Counted from the first letter of the stretch, positions 9,869-19,782 are shown. The stretch is 41,584 nucleotides of DNA from Desulfuromonadales bacterium (GCA_024636255.1 JAGXHK010000068.1:1-41584); one strand, 5' to 3'. The notes: generated by a model from the sequence alone, not told the origin. Numbers and translations are program-made.

Positions 9869-11179
9869 TCAGAACAGGTCGCTTTCAATGCGGATCAGGT
9901 GGCTTTTCTCGCGAACCAGACCGCCAGCGTCGATTTCGGCAAAGGCCGAACGGATATCGGCCTCACGTGCCTCATGCGTCATCATCACGATCGGCACGGC
10001 ACCCCCGACCTGGCGCTCTGGTTGTATCATCGAGGAGATGCTGATGTCATACGTGCCGAGCACCCCGGCGAGTTGAGCCAGGACGCCGGGCTGGTCGGGG
10101 ATGGCGAACCGCAGATAGTACTGGCCGATGAGCTCGTCCATGGGACGCACGGGCAGATCTTTGCGCTGTGCCAGAGGATACCCCAGAGAGGGCGTCCGCA
10201 CAGGAGCACCTGCCAGCAGGTTGCGAGCGACTGCGACTGCATCCCCCATCACGGCGCTGGCTGTGGCCTCCATTCCGGCGCCCTGTCCATGCAGCGTGAC
10301 CGGACCGACAAAATCACCGACCAGACGCACGGCATTATAGACGCCATCGACGTCCGCCAGAGGGTGCGACACCGGTATCATGGTGGGGTGCACGCGGGCC
10401 TCGACCTTTCCATAACCCATCTTGCCGATCGCCAGAAGTTTGATCTTGTATCCGAATTGCCGGGCGAACTGAATGTCGACGGCTGAAATTCCGGTGATCC
10501 CTTCGGTGTAGATATCATTGAAATCCACCCGCGTGCCGAAGCACAGAGCAATAAGGATTGCCAGTTTGTGCGCGGTATCCACGCCTTCGATATCAAAGGT
10601 CGGGTCGGATTCGGCATATCCTTGTTCCTGGGCCTCCTTGAGTACATCATCGAAGTTTTCCTCCGCATCCGTCATGCGGGTCAGGATATAATTGCAGGTC
10701 CCATTGAGAATGCCCTGAACGTTGCGGATATGGTTGGCACAGAGGTTTTCTTTGATGGAGGAGATGACCGGAATCCCTCCAGCCACCGCAGCTTCAAACT
10801 GAACTTCTACCCCTTTGGCTTCTGCGGCGGCATAAATTTCGTCGCCGTGCAGCGCCAGCAGTGCCTTGTTGGCAGTAATGACATGCTTGCCGTTTGCAAT
10901 GGCGCGCAAAACAAAGCTGCGCGCCGGTTCATAACCGCCGATCAGTTCGATGACAATCTCGATATCGGGGTGATCGAGCACCTCTTCTGCTTTGGTCGTC
11001 AAAAGCTCCGGATCGATCTCGATGCCTCGATCCGTGATAATATCGAGATCGGCAATTTTCGTCAGAGTCAGTCTGGCTCCGAGCCGTTGTTGGATCAGTT
11101 CAGAATTTTTCTGGAAAACTTTCACGACCCCGGTCCCGATGGTACCGAGGCCAAGGATGCCGACTTTAATCTCTTTCAT
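9869..11179 (-). CDS. hom: Homoserine dehydrogenase
   Basis: The enzyme reduces aspartate semialdehyde to homoserine with NAD(P)H, the branch step to threonine, methionine and isoleucine. The product has 436 residues. An N-terminal Rossmann fold carries GILGLGTIGTGVV (about 6-18), followed by the catalytic domain with ANKALLALHGDEI and GILNGTCNYILTRM. A C-terminal ACT domain begins near YYLRFAIPDQPGVLAQLAGV and implies feedback control, usually by threonine. The start could be GTG at 11185 or ATG at 11179; AAGGA lies 4 or 10 bases upstream respectively. It is the last gene of the block, after the M17-N-like protein, and precedes a strong terminator. Confidence 0.96.
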   Translation of the reverse strand: MKEIKVGILGLGTIGTGVVKVFQKNSELIQQRLGARLTLTKIADLDIITDRGIEIDPELLTTKAEEVLDHPDIEIVIELIGGYEPARSFVLRAIANGKHVITANKALLALHGDEIYAAAEAKGVEVQFEAAVAGGIPVISSIKENLCANHIRNVQGILNGTCNYILTRMTDAEENFDDVLKEAQEQGYAESDPTFDIEGVDTAHKLAILIALCFGTRVDFNDIYTEGITGISAVDIQFARQFGYKIKLLAIGKMGYGKVEARVHPTMIPVSHPLADVDGVYNAVRLVGDFVGPVTLHGQGAGMEATASAVMGDAVAVARNLLAGAPVRTPSLGYPLAQRKDLPVRPMDELIGQYYLRFAIPDQPGVLAQLAGVLGTYDISISSMIQPERQVGGAVPIVMMTHEAREADIRSAFAEIDAGGLVREKSHLIRIESDLF

Positions 11180-11211
11180 GCTCACTTTTTCCTTTTCGTT
11201 CGGATTCTCAA

Positions 11212-11679
11212 TTAACGCCCCCTCTCGACCCCGGGGGTGAGCGAAAGCAGACAGGTCATCTGCTCATCCTGAAGCTCTGCGAGATGGTGTTCAACAAGGT
11301 CCCGGCAGATTTCGTGCGATTCCATAAGATCGTTCTCAAGACACAGGGCGATCTCGGTGAAACCCGCAGAGAGACAGGTGCATAGGATATCCCGCATAAT
11401 GACTCCATGGCCACAGTCACAAAAATCGTCTCGTCGACCTGCGCCCACAAACAGCGCCCAATTCGATCGCAGCTTGCCGTTGTTGTTGACGATCAAATGT
11501 TCCCCGCATCGTCCTTCGAGTTGCTGCTGAAGCAGCATTCGCGTAACCGGAGCGCTGAGGCGCCAATCGAGAAGTGCCTGCGGGCCACGCAGCGGGCGCT
11601 GGTCACAAAAGACAAGAGCGGCAACGATGTCGGCCTCGATCTGGTCAGCGGGGAGGCTGCAGAGCCTCACCCGGTTCAT
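11212..11679 (-). CDS. Stand-alone protein resembling the N-terminal domain of M17 leucyl aminopeptidase
   Basis: The 155-residue product is not identified with certainty. Its pattern (an acidic ADIVAALVFCDQRPLRGPQA start, then ALFVGAGRR, then a helical middle and ALCLEN) resembles the peptidase_M17_N domain, which has a macrodomain-like fold and regulates or oligomerises leucyl aminopeptidases. The metal-binding catalytic domain of M17 enzymes (NTDAEGR) is absent, so it should not be a peptidase. Eight cysteines, including CDCGH, are unusually many for its size. It has no signal peptide. The ATG overlaps the nusB stop by four bases (ATGA), so it is coupled to nusB, and hom follows after about 30 bases. 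Confidence 0.6.
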   Translation of the reverse strand: MNRVRLCSLPADQIEADIVAALVFCDQRPLRGPQALLDWRLSAPVTRMLLQQQLEGRCGEHLIVNNNGKLRSNWALFVGAGRRDDFCDCGHGVIMRDILCTCLSAGFTEIALCLENDLMESHEICRDLVEHHLAELQDEQMTCLLSLTPGVERGR

Positions 11680-12146
11680 TTCTCCGGAGCCCGGTGCTGA
11701 CGGGAAATCTTATCGAGGATACCATTGATGAACGCCGGAGATTCCTTGGTCCCGTACTGCTTACCAAGCTCAATGGCCTCATTGATGGCCACACTTGCAG
11801 GGACATCGGGTCTGTAGAGAAGTTCGAAAGCGGCAAGGCGCAGAATGGAAAGATCCACCTGGGCGATACGCTGAAGCGCCCAGTTGGTTGAATGCTGGCC
11901 GATAGTCTGATCGATCTGCGCCAGATTCTGAGCGACCCCGATGACTAAACCCTCGGTATAACGCGCGACTTCAACCGGCAGCGGCATTTCGACGTTGTCC
12001 AGCGGCTCTCCGAGAACATCATCGGCAAACCGGAAGTTCGCCCAGAAACTGTCCAGCAGCAACCGGACATCGAATTCCCCTTCAGGGAAGCAATAGATAA
12101 GCTTCAGAGCCAGTTCACGGCTCCGGCGGCGGGTACCTTTCTGCAT
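11676..12146 (-). CDS. nusB: Transcription antitermination factor NusB
   Basis: NusB binds boxA RNA with NusE (S10) in antitermination complexes on rRNA operons. The product has 156 residues, a little longer than the E. coli protein. It shows the N-terminal RRSRELALKLIY helix and the C-terminal signature DLSILRLAAFELLYRPDVPASVAINEAIELGKQYG, quoted in part, with AFINGILDKI at the end. It follows ribH by nine bases, the same ribH-nusB order as in E. coli, and overlaps the next gene by four bases. Confidence 0.95.
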   Translation of the reverse strand: MQKGTRRRSRELALKLIYCFPEGEFDVRLLLDSFWANFRFADDVLGEPLDNVEMPLPVEVARYTEGLVIGVAQNLAQIDQTIGQHSTNWALQRIAQVDLSILRLAAFELLYRPDVPASVAINEAIELGKQYGTKESPAFINGILDKISRQHRAPEK

Positions 12147-12155
12147 AATTTCCGT

Positions 12156-12620
12156 TTATAGCGTCTTGAAGAGGTTGGCCATCTCAATGGCACCGACGGC
12201 GGCTTCAAATCCTTTGTTTCCCGCCTTGGTACCGGCGCGCTCAATCGCCTGCTCAACGTTGTCCGTCGTGAGAACACCGAATGAAACCGGGACTCCGCTC
12301 TCGAGGCTAACGGTGGCGATCCCTTTGGAGACTTCGGAACAGACATAGTCAAAGTGGGGGGTTGAGCCGCGGATAACCGCTCCAAGACAGATAACGGCAT
12401 CATAGCGCCCGGAGGCCACGCACTTTTTCGTGGCAAGGGGAATTTCGAAGGCTCCGGGGACCCTGACCAGAGTCAGATCATCATCGTTTGCGCCATGGCG
12501 CACCAGGGCATCGAGGGCCCCCTCGAGCAACCGCTCGGCAATGAAGCTGTTGAAACGGCTGACGATCAGGGCGAAGCGCAGTCCTGTGGCGTCGAGTTTT
12601 CCTTCAAGGGTTCCGGGCAT
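12156..12620 (-). CDS. ribH: 6,7-dimethyl-8-ribityllumazine synthase
   Basis: RibH condenses 5-amino-6-ribitylaminouracil with dihydroxybutanone phosphate, the penultimate riboflavin step, and usually forms a 60-subunit capsid-like shell. The 154-residue product has the ALIVSRFN substrate loop, [26 protein letters not shown] with the catalytic histidine, and [13 protein letters not shown]. The ATG at 12620 has GGAG upstream. It lies between ribBA and nusB, completing the riboflavin set. Confidence 0.97.
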   Translation of the reverse strand: MPGTLEGKLDATGLRFALIVSRFNSFIAERLLEGALDALVRHGANDDDLTLVRVPGAFEIPLATKKCVASGRYDAVICLGAVIRGSTPHFDYVCSEVSKGIATVSLESGVPVSFGVLTTDNVEQAIERAGTKAGNKGFEAAVGAIEMANLFKTL

Positions 12621-12643
12621 GACAATCTCCTCGTCTCTTCGGA

Positions 12644-13849
12644 TTACAGGTTTTCAAGCAGATGGCCCATTTTCTCGCGCTTGGTGCGCAGATACTTTAA
12701 ATTCCCGGGTTTCGCGGGCACTTCAATCGGTATCCGTTCGACGATTTTCAGCCCATAGCCTTCAAGACCGACGATCTTTTTGGGATTGTTTGTCATCAGG
12801 CGGATCTTGCCTATGCCCAGTTCGGCAAGGACCTGAGCACCGATACCGTAATCGCGCAAGTCGTCCTTGAACCCGAGCGCTTCGTTTGCTTCGACGGTGT
12901 CGTGTCCCTGGTCCTGCAAAGCGTAGGCACGCAGCTTATTGACCAGCCCGATCCCGCGCCCCTCCTGCCGCATATAGAGGATAACGCCGCAGCCGTGCTC
13001 GGCAATCATCTCCATCGCCGCGTGCAGTTGGTCACCGCAGTCACAGCGCAGGGATCCGAAGACATCACCGGTCAGACATTCGGAGTGAACACGGACGAGA
13101 ACCGGCACATCCGGATCGATTTCACCGCGCACCAGGGCCAGATGCTGAGCCTGGTCGACATCGTTATCATAGGCGATGGCCCTGAATTCGCCCCCGAAGG
13201 GAGTGGGCAGCAGGGTCTCGGCGGCGCGATGGACAAGCATTTCTTTGCGCATGCGATAGGCCACCAGATCGGCGATGGTCACGATCTTCAAATCGTGCTT
13301 CTCGGCGAACTTCTTCAGGTCAGGCATACGCGCCATCGTGCCGTCGTCATTCATGATCTCGCAGATGACGCCCGCTGGCTTCAGCCCGGCAAGACGAGCC
13401 AGATCGACGGACCCTTCCGTCTGGCCGGCCCGGACGAGAACGCCCCCCTTTTTGGCCCGCAGAGGAAAGACATGGCCCGGTCGGGCCAGATCCTGCGCCC
13501 GGGTTTCATCGGCGACGGCGACCTTGATGGTCTGTGCCCGGTCGGCGGCGGAGATCCCGGTGGTCACTCCGCTGCGCGACTCGATTGAGACCGTAAAGGC
13601 GGTGCCGAAGGAGGATGAATTGTCGCGAACCATTAACGGCAGATCGAGTTCGTCGGCGCGCTTTTCGGTCAGCGACAGACAGATCAGGCCCCGCCCTTCC
13701 TTCGCCATGAAATTTATAGCTTCGGGCGTGACCATCTCCGCCGCCATGGCAAGGTCACCTTCGTTCTCGCGGTCCTCATCATCGACCAGAATGACCATGC
13801 GACCCTGACGGATGTCTTTGAGAGCAGCTTCGACTTTAGTAATCGGCAT
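12644..13849 (-). CDS. ribBA: Bifunctional 3,4-dihydroxy-2-butanone-4-phosphate synthase / GTP cyclohydrolase II
   Basis: The 401-residue fusion carries out both entry reactions of riboflavin synthesis. The N-terminal half (about 1-200) is the DHBP synthase, with the metal-binding [10 protein letters not shown] motif near residue 23 and [13 protein letters not shown]. The C-terminal half (about 205-400) is GTP cyclohydrolase II, with the zinc motif [15 protein letters not shown] and RQEGRGIGL. Both active sites look intact. It follows ribE by 46 bases and precedes ribH by 23 bases. No FMN riboswitch is evident before any rib gene here. Confidence 0.97.
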   Translation of the reverse strand: MPITKVEAALKDIRQGRMVILVDDEDRENEGDLAMAAEMVTPEAINFMAKEGRGLICLSLTEKRADELDLPLMVRDNSSSFGTAFTVSIESRSGVTTGISAADRAQTIKVAVADETRAQDLARPGHVFPLRAKKGGVLVRAGQTEGSVDLARLAGLKPAGVICEIMNDDGTMARMPDLKKFAEKHDLKIVTIADLVAYRMRKEMLVHRAAETLLPTPFGGEFRAIAYDNDVDQAQHLALVRGEIDPDVPVLVRVHSECLTGDVFGSLRCDCGDQLHAAMEMIAEHGCGVILYMRQEGRGIGLVNKLRAYALQDQGHDTVEANEALGFKDDLRDYGIGAQVLAELGIGKIRLMTNNPKKIVGLEGYGLKIVERIPIEVPAKPGNLKYLRTKREKMGHLLENL

Positions 13850-13895
13850 CCCTGTTTCCCTTTACTCTGAACGGGTTATGTGGCTGGCAAATATG

Positions 13896-14552
13896 TCACA
13901 GATATCCGTTTCTGGCAAGAAGTTCCAGGTCAACAGCCCCCCTGCCCCCCCCCTTCTGCGCTGCTCCCGGAGCAAGCAGACGAGCAACGTATTTACCGAT
14001 CAGGTCCGTTTCGACATTGACCCGGTCTCCTGCTTTTCGCTCCCCGAGGTTGGTCCCCGCCAGAGAGTGAGGGATGATTGACACGGAAAAATTCTTATCC
14101 GTAACAGCGTTCACGGTCAGGCTGATGCCGTCGATCGCCACCGATCCTTTTTCAACGATATAGCGAAGGATGGGAACGTCAGCAGCGAATACGAAGATTT
14201 CAGCGTTGCCCTGTGCATATCGGCGCGCGACCGTTGCGATGCCGTCGACATGGCCGCTGACAAGGTGCCCGCCAAGTCGGTCGCCAAAGCGCAAGGCCCG
14301 CTCAAGATTCAACCGGGTACCCGGCCTGAGTTCAGCAAGAGCCGAACGACTCAGGGTCTCGGGAGAGACATCGACGTGAAAAACGCCTTGACCGAACTCA
14401 ACAACGGTCAGGCAGATCCCGCTGACTGCGATGCTTTCCCCCAGAACGAATTCATTTTGAGGAAAAGCGGTGTCAATGACGAGCCGATAACTCTCGCCCC
14501 CTCTGCGGATCTGTCGCAAGGTACCGACATCTTCGATCAATCCGGTAAACAT
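13896..14552 (-). CDS. ribE: Riboflavin synthase, alpha chain
   Basis: The enzyme dismutates two lumazines to riboflavin. The 218-residue product has two homologous lumazine-binding barrels: the first starts MFTGLIEDVG and contains SGICLTVVEF, the second contains SVAIDGISLTVNAVTD. The C-terminal trimerisation helix ends LARNGYL. The ATG lies inside the end of ribD (16-base overlap), so translation is coupled. A run of nine G followed closely by six G near the 3' end encodes KGGGRGAV and is a place where a sequencing or slippage error could shift the frame; the frame after it still reads like a normal RibE terminus. Confidence 0.96.
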   Translation of the reverse strand: MFTGLIEDVGTLRQIRRGGESYRLVIDTAFPQNEFVLGESIAVSGICLTVVEFGQGVFHVDVSPETLSRSALAELRPGTRLNLERALRFGDRLGGHLVSGHVDGIATVARRYAQGNAEIFVFAADVPILRYIVEKGSVAIDGISLTVNAVTDKNFSVSIIPHSLAGTNLGERKAGDRVNVETDLIGKYVARLLAPGAAQKGGGRGAVDLELLARNGYL

Positions 14553-15655
14553 AGCTCGACCTCCCCTTCAATCAGAAAGTCGTCATCAAAGCGCGAAGTG
14601 CGCAGGTCGATCAGTTTGACGCTTTGTTCCATCTGCGCCACGCCGCAACCGTCAAATACCCCTTTTGCATCGGCGCCGCCGACGATGCGCGGGGCGACAA
14701 AGACCATCATCCGATCAACTAGCTTATGGCGCAGCATTTCTCCGTTCAACTTAGCTCCCCCTTCGAGGAGAACGCTCTGCAGCCCTCTGTGACCAAGATG
14801 AGTAAGCAGGGCAGGTAGATCGACCTGATCGCCCTCTTGCGGCAATTCAACGACCTCGACGCCGCGTTCGCGTAGAAGCTCGACTTTCTGCCGGGCCCCT
14901 TGGGCGGTGGTGGCAATGATCAAAGGAGCGTCTTGAACTTCGTCGAAAATGCGGGAGCTAAGAGGCAGACGCAGGGTACTGTCGACGATGATACGCACCG
15001 GATTGCGACCATCGGCAATGCCCCGGACGGTGAGTTGCGGATTATCGGCAATGACGGTGCCGACTCCAACCATGACCCCATCAAAGCGGTTGCGGCACTG
15101 ATGCACATAGGCGCGGCTGGCTTCCGAGGTGATCCACTTGGAATCTCCTGTCGCGGTGGCCGTCTTGCCGTCAAGAGTCATGGCGGTCTTCAATATGACA
15201 TAAGGCAGGCCGGACCGGATGTATTTGGCGAAAGGGGCGATAAGACGCCGGCACGGTACCTCGAGCAGGCCTGTGGTGACCGCGATACCTGGCTGCCGCA
15301 ACCGCTCGATGCCCCGCCCGGCGACAAGGGGATTGGGATCACTGCAACCGACGAAAACGCGGGAGACTCCGGCAGCAATAACAGCTTCGGTGCATGGACC
15401 GGTACGCCCCTGGTGAGAACAGGGTTCAAGGGTTACATAAAGATCACTTCCCCTGCACGCCTCGCCGGCCTCGCGCAGAGCGAAAATTTCTGCATGGGGC
15501 TCGCCGGCAAGAGGATGAAATCCTTTACCGAGAATCCGCCCGGAGCGTGCGACGACCGCACCCACCGCAGGATTGGGTCGAGTGCGCCCTTCACCGCGTC
15601 GGGCAAGGTCTAAAGCGAGTTGCATCAGCGGTTCATGATCAACGTCAGATCGCAC
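14537..15655 (-). CDS. ribD: Bifunctional diaminohydroxyphosphoribosylaminopyrimidine deaminase / 5-amino-6-(5-phosphoribosylamino)uracil reductase
   Basis: RibD performs the second and third pyrimidine steps of riboflavin synthesis. The 372-residue product has an N-terminal zinc deaminase (about 1-145) with PNPAVGAVV, the catalytic GEPHAEIFALREAG and the zinc cysteines in LEPCSHQGRTGPC. The C-terminal reductase (about 150-370) has MTLDGKTAT and LLEGGAKLNGEML. The start is GTG at 15655 with AAGAG 8 bases upstream; a later ATG at residue 11 has no ribosome site. It follows nrdR by 83 bases, a gap with no clear riboswitch. Confidence 0.96.
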   Translation of the reverse strand: MRSDVDHEPLMQLALDLARRGEGRTRPNPAVGAVVARSGRILGKGFHPLAGEPHAEIFALREAGEACRGSDLYVTLEPCSHQGRTGPCTEAVIAAGVSRVFVGCSDPNPLVAGRGIERLRQPGIAVTTGLLEVPCRRLIAPFAKYIRSGLPYVILKTAMTLDGKTATATGDSKWITSEASRAYVHQCRNRFDGVMVGVGTVIADNPQLTVRGIADGRNPVRIIVDSTLRLPLSSRIFDEVQDAPLIIATTAQGARQKVELLRERGVEVVELPQEGDQVDLPALLTHLGHRGLQSVLLEGGAKLNGEMLRHKLVDRMMVFVAPRIVGGADAKGVFDGCGVAQMEQSVKLIDLRTSRFDDDFLIEGEVELCLPD

Positions 15656-15738
15656 GGATGATGCTCTTTCTGAACACAGTGGACATTCCGGATGGATCGA
15701 GGGCGATCGCGCCTTTGCTCAGCAGATCGATGACTGAG

Positions 15739-16200
15739 CTATTTCTCACCACGATCAAGCAGATCCTTGAGTTCGGACATGAACTCATTTATATCCTTGA
15801 ATTGCCTGTAAACCGAGGCGAAGCGGACATAGGCCACCTCATCGATATCATGCAAAGCCCCCATGACCGCCTGTCCGATACGGCTTGACTCGATTTCCTT
15901 CTCGCCACTTTCCTGCAGTTGAAGCTCGAGTCGATCGACAAGTTTTTCAATGGTCTCGATGGAGACCGGACGTTTTTCGCAGGCGCGCTGGATACCCGCG
16001 ATAATTTTACTGCGGTCAAACGGCTCGCGGCGACCATCTTTTTTGACCACCAGAGGCAGAATTTCCTCGACCCGCTCATATGTGGTGAAGCGACGTGTGC
16101 ACTCCATGCATTCGCGTCGACGGCGGATGTTGTTGCCTTCCTTGCCGAGACGTGAATCGATAACCCGGGTATCTGAAAAACCGCAGAAGGGACATTTCAT
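15739..16200 (-). CDS. nrdR: Transcriptional repressor NrdR
   Basis: NrdR represses ribonucleotide reductase genes when dATP/ATP binds its ATP-cone. The 153-residue product begins [17 protein letters not shown], with the zinc ribbon completed by CMECTRRF (about residues 3-34), and the ATP-cone runs from about 46 to 136 ([16 protein letters not shown]). The start ATG overlaps the stop of the dCMP deaminase gene (ATGA), so a regulator of deoxynucleotide supply is coupled to an enzyme of the same pathway. No nrd gene lies in this window. Confidence 0.97.
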   Translation of the reverse strand: MKCPFCGFSDTRVIDSRLGKEGNNIRRRRECMECTRRFTTYERVEEILPLVVKKDGRREPFDRSKIIAGIQRACEKRPVSIETIEKLVDRLELQLQESGEKEIESSRIGQAVMGALHDIDEVAYVRFASVYRQFKDINEFMSELKDLLDRGEK

Positions 16201-16679
16201 GGTGTCCGCTCCCGGCCAAGCTTCGCCCGTTCATCGAAAGATCCAAACGGTATGCCCGCTTCACCGAGCATCTGCAGAGAAAGCTGATCCGGATATCCGT
16301 GATCGAAAATCACCGCCGCGATCCCCGCGTTAATGATCATCTTCGAGCAGATGATACATGGCGAATTGGTGCAATAGAGAGTTCCTCCGGCGATATTCAC
16401 GCCGTGCTTGGCGGCCTGGATAATCGCATTCTGTTCGGCATGCAACCCCCGGCACAGTTCATGGCGCTCTCCGGAGGGAACATCAAGCTGCTGTCTAAGA
16501 CAGCCGACCTGTGAGCAATGGGCGATCCCTGAGGGGGTGCCGTTGTATCCGGTGGCCAGCACATTCTTGTCCTTGACCACTACCGCCCCGACCTGACGCC
16601 GTAGACATGTGGAGCGTCGCGCCACCAACCGGGCGAGTTCCATGAAGTATTCGTCCCAGGAGGGGCGCTCAGGTTCCAT
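16197..16679 (-). CDS. dCMP deaminase (ComEB-like cytidine/deoxycytidylate deaminase)
   Basis: The product should deaminate dCMP to dUMP, the substrate of thymidylate synthase. It has the zinc site of the family, LHAEQNAI and [13 protein letters not shown], with the usual TGYNGTPSG near the N-terminus and extra cysteines (CSQVGC) of the dCMP deaminase type. The track starts at GTG 16691, but that overlaps the ribosome site GAGAGGTG; ATG at 16679 gives 160 residues and is preferred. It is flanked by glyA (upstream) and nrdR (downstream, overlapping), linking one-carbon and deoxynucleotide metabolism. Confidence 0.9.
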   Translation of the reverse strand: MEPERPSWDEYFMELARLVARRSTCLRRQVGAVVVKDKNVLATGYNGTPSGIAHCSQVGCLRQQLDVPSGERHELCRGLHAEQNAIIQAAKHGVNIAGGTLYCTNSPCIICSKMIINAGIAAVIFDHGYPDQLSLQMLGEAGIPFGSFDERAKLGRERTP

Positions 16680-16694
16680 GCTGGTCTTCACCTC

Positions 16695-17945
16695 TCAGGA
16701 AAGCCGATGCGCGTAGAGGGGAAACGTCTTACAGAGTTCCTTGACTTCTCCACGGATCTCCTGCAGGGCCCCCTGATTCTCGACCTGACGCAGGGCGCGA
16801 TCGATCCAGTCGGCGATGCGCGTCATTTCGGCTTCCTTGAGCCCCCTGGTGGTCGCGGCCGGCGTTCCGATTCGAATGCCGCTGGTGACAAAAGGAGAGC
16901 GGGTGTCGAAGGGAACGGCGTTTTTATTGACGGTTATTCCGGCCGTTTCAAGAGCGGCTTCGGCCGCCTTGCCCGTCAAGTCAGAGCCCGTGAAATCAAG
17001 CAGCAGAAGATGGTTGTCGGTCCCCCCGGACACCAGTTTGTAGCCGCGCTGAGAAAGGCCGGCCGCCAGCGCCTTGGCATTGCGCACGATCTGCTCGGCG
17101 TAATCGCGGAACTCTTGCGATTGCGCCTCTTTGAGCGCGACTGCCTTGGCGGCAATGGCATGCATCAGCGGACCGCCCTGAATGCCCGGGAAAATATTGC
17201 TGTTGAGCTTCTTTCCCCACTCTTCAGTACACAGAATCATGCCGCCGCGCGGTCCCCGCAGCGTCTTGTGGGTCGTGGTGGTCACAAATTCGGCGTGAGG
17301 TACCGGGCTGGGGTGGACGCCCGCAGCGACAAGTCCGGCGATATGTGCCATATCCACCATGATCACCGCCCCGACTTTATCGGCAATTTTGCGGAAAGCC
17401 GCAAAATCAATCACCCGCGGATAGGCGCTCGCCCCGACCACGATGAGTTTCGGACGATGTTCCTCGGCGAGTCGCTCAACCTCTTCATAATCGATGACTC
17501 CGGTTTCCTTTTTGATGCCATAAGGAACGATATTGAAGAGTTTCCCGGAAAAATTGACGGGAGAGCCGTGGGTAAGATGACCTCCGTGTGCCAGGTTCAT
17601 CCCTAGAACCGTATCGCCGGGCTGGCAGACCGCGAAATAAGCGGCCATGTTCGCCTGAGAGCCGGAATGCGGCTGTACATTGGCATGTTCGGCACCGAAA
17701 AGTTCTTTGGCGCGATCAATAGCGACCTGTTCAGCGACATCGACAAATTCGCACCCACCATAATAGCGCTTGCCTGGATACCCCTCGGCATATTTGTTGG
17801 TCAGGACCGAGCCCTGGGCCTCAAGAACCCGCTCGCTGACAAAGTTTTCCGAGGCAATCAGCTCGAGGCTATGCTCCTGACGCCGGGTTTCATCGGCGAT
17901 GGCACGGGCAATAACGGGGTCGAATTTGTTGAGCATTTCAGACAT
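16695..17945 (-). CDS. glyA: Serine hydroxymethyltransferase
   Basis: GlyA is a PLP enzyme that interconverts serine and glycine and feeds one-carbon units to tetrahydrofolate. The product has 416 residues. It shows LIASENFVS near the N-terminus, [31 protein letters not shown] and the PLP-lysine motif [14 protein letters not shown] near residue 230. The track start at 17951 would put AAGG directly against the ATG; ATG at 17945 (MSEML) has AAGGA 5 bases upstream and is preferred. It follows rpiB after a gap with a strong hairpin. Confidence 0.97.
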   Translation of the reverse strand: MSEMLNKFDPVIARAIADETRRQEHSLELIASENFVSERVLEAQGSVLTNKYAEGYPGKRYYGGCEFVDVAEQVAIDRAKELFGAEHANVQPHSGSQANMAAYFAVCQPGDTVLGMNLAHGGHLTHGSPVNFSGKLFNIVPYGIKKETGVIDYEEVERLAEEHRPKLIVVGASAYPRVIDFAAFRKIADKVGAVIMVDMAHIAGLVAAGVHPSPVPHAEFVTTTTHKTLRGPRGGMILCTEEWGKKLNSNIFPGIQGGPLMHAIAAKAVALKEAQSQEFRDYAEQIVRNAKALAAGLSQRGYKLVSGGTDNHLLLLDFTGSDLTGKAAEAALETAGITVNKNAVPFDTRSPFVTSGIRIGTPAATTRGLKEAEMTRIADWIDRALRQVENQGALQEIRGEVKELCKTFPLYAHRLS

Positions 17946-17985
17946 ATTCATCCTTTCTTTTGAATCGAGATAGCATCAATGCGAA

Positions 17986-18010
17986 ACGGGCAGGCCGAAA
18001 GCCTGCCCGT
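17986..18010 (-). terminator. Hairpin between rpiB and glyA, weak terminator or processing site
   Basis: ACGGGCAGGC and GCCTGCCCGT form a 10-bp GC-rich stem with a 5-base loop, 26 bases after the rpiB stop. On the minus strand it is followed by TTCGCATT rather than a T run, so full termination is doubtful; it may stabilise the rpiB mRNA end. Confidence 0.5.
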
Positions 18011-18036
18011 GAGCGCCGGGTTGCGGCATCTCAATG

Positions 18037-18486
18037 CTATTCGGAACGAATTTCCTTTTCGATGCGAGCGATCTTATCGAGCCGTTTCTGATGACGCCCC
18101 CCCTCGTAGGAAGCATCGAGCCACGCGCCCACCATAGCACAGGCGCTATCCTGTGTCAGAACCCGACCGCCAAGCACCAGGACGTTTGCGTTGTTGTGCT
18201 CCTTGGCCATGCGCGCCATAAAATCATCCGTCACCAAGGCCGCGCGAATGCCGGGGAATTTGTTGGCGACAATCGACATCCCGACGCCGGTGCCGCAGAT
18301 AAGGATCCCCTTATCGGCTTGTCCTTTGCTGATCAGACGGGCGACGCGTTCACCGAAATCCGGGTAGTCGACGGAATCGGAATTCGACGTCCCCAGATCC
18401 TCAACGCTGATACCGCGGTTTTCCAGATACGATTTAATTATCTGTTTCAATTCAAGGCCGCCATGGTCACTGCCGATAATCATCAT
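18037..18486 (-). CDS. rpiB: Ribose-5-phosphate isomerase B
   Basis: RpiB interconverts ribose 5-phosphate and ribulose 5-phosphate in the non-oxidative pentose phosphate pathway. The 149-residue product starts MMIIGSDHGGLELK, with SDHGG binding the phosphate sugar, and has ILICGTGVGMSIVANK around residue 65 with the catalytic cysteine. The usual NVLVLGGRVL follows. The ATG has GGAAG 5 bases upstream. It sits between fabF (10 bases upstream) and glyA, a common order in Geobacter-like genomes. Confidence 0.96.
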   Translation of the reverse strand: MMIIGSDHGGLELKQIIKSYLENRGISVEDLGTSNSDSVDYPDFGERVARLISKGQADKGILICGTGVGMSIVANKFPGIRAALVTDDFMARMAKEHNNANVLVLGGRVLTQDSACAMVGAWLDASYEGGRHQKRLDKIARIEKEIRSE

Positions 18487-18496
18487 AACGGCTTCC

Positions 18497-19729
18497 TCAA
18501 ACTTTTTTGAAGATCAGCGTCGCATTGGTCCCGCCGAAACCGAATGAATTGCTCATGGTGATGCGCAAATCGGCCTGGCGGCTCTCGTTCGGCACGTAAT
18601 CAAGGTCGCATTCCGGATCGGGCTCTTCGTAGTTGATCGTCGGCGGAACGAAGCCTTTATCCATGCCGAGAAGCGTAAAGACAGCTTCCATTCCTCCGGC
18701 TGCACCCAGGCCGTGGCCGGTCATACTCTTCGTGGAACTCACCATGACTTTGCGCGCGTGGTCGCCCAGAACGGACTTGATTCCCAGCGTCTCATACAGA
18801 TCGTTGAAGGGAGTCGATGTCCCATGGGTGTTGATGTAGTCAAGATCTTCGGCATTGATCTCGGCTCCCTTGAGTCCCATCTTCATGCAACGTGCAGCCC
18901 CTTCACCACCGGGCGCCGGTGCGGTAAGGTGGTATGCATCCCCTGTCAGGCCATAACCGCAGACTTCTGCGTAAATTTTAGCGCCGCGGCGCTTTGCCGA
19001 CTCGTACTCTTCAAGAAAAACGATTCCGGCGCCTTCGGCCATAACGAAACCGTCGCGATTTTTCTCGAAAGGGCGGCTTGCCGCGGCGGGGTCGTCGTTG
19101 CGGGTGGACAATGCCTTCATGACATTAAATCCGGCAATTCCTAAGGGAGTAATGGTCGATTCGGTGCCGCCGGCAAACATGGCGTCAGCATCGCCGCGTT
19201 GAATGACTCGATATGCGTCCCCGATGGAGTGGGTACCAGTGGCACAAGCGGATACCGAAGAAAGATTGGGCCCCTTGGCGCCATAGCGAATCGAAATGTG
19301 GCCGGGCGCCAGGTTGATAATGAGCATCGGGATGAAAAAGGGCGTGATTTTTTTATAACTTCCCTCCGTCATCAGTTGGTGATATTTTTCGATGGTTGGC
19401 AGACCGCCCAACCCTGCACCGACCAACACGCCGACACGTTCTGCATTCTCTTCGGTGATTTCGAAGCCCGCGTCTTTAATCGCCATGTCTGCGGCACCCA
19501 GCGCGTACTGAATGAAGAGGTCCATTTTCTTGACCTCTTTCTTCTCGATATAGTCATGAGGGTTGAAGTCCGGGACTTCCCCGGCGATCTGGGTCGGAAG
19601 CTCGGAAGCATCGAAGCGGGTGATCCGGTTAATGCCGGATCTTCCCGCGGTAAGGGCTTCCAAGTTCTTTTCAATGCCTGTGCCGAGAGGAGATACGATC
19701 CCTAGACCCGTAACGACGACTCTGCGCAT
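18497..19729 (-). CDS. fabF: 3-oxoacyl-[acyl-carrier-protein] synthase II
   Basis: FabF is the elongating condensing enzyme of type II fatty acid synthesis. The product has 410 residues. It starts [15 protein letters not shown], carries the active-site cysteine in [18 protein letters not shown], the two histidines in [11 protein letters not shown] and [14 protein letters not shown], and ends [13 protein letters not shown]. The ORF track adds 41 non-homologous residues; ATG at 19729 is the true start, with GGAGG somewhat far (12 bases) upstream. It is separated from acpP by two terminator-like hairpins, which would give ACP more transcript than the synthase. Confidence 0.97.
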   Translation of the reverse strand: MRRVVVTGLGIVSPLGTGIEKNLEALTAGRSGINRITRFDASELPTQIAGEVPDFNPHDYIEKKEVKKMDLFIQYALGAADMAIKDAGFEITEENAERVGVLVGAGLGGLPTIEKYHQLMTEGSYKKITPFFIPMLIINLAPGHISIRYGAKGPNLSSVSACATGTHSIGDAYRVIQRGDADAMFAGGTESTITPLGIAGFNVMKALSTRNDDPAAASRPFEKNRDGFVMAEGAGIVFLEEYESAKRRGAKIYAEVCGYGLTGDAYHLTAPAPGGEGAARCMKMGLKGAEINAEDLDYINTHGTSTPFNDLYETLGIKSVLGDHARKVMVSSTKSMTGHGLGAAGGMEAVFTLLGMDKGFVPPTINYEEPDPECDLDYVPNESRQADLRITMSNSFGFGGTNATLIFKKV

Positions 19730-19782
19730 GGTGATATCGGTCCTCCGTAGAAACGAACGTGAAGTCGATGGGAATAATAGCG

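Noticed and set aside
11180-11211. Short hom upstream gap as a threonine attenuator
   Set aside because: Only about 30 bases, no hairpin and no Thr/Ile-rich leader frame.
15656-15738. FMN riboswitch before ribD
   Set aside because: The 83-base gap lacks the conserved RFN core (AGGGU...CCGAC-type helices); nothing in it looks like a riboswitch.
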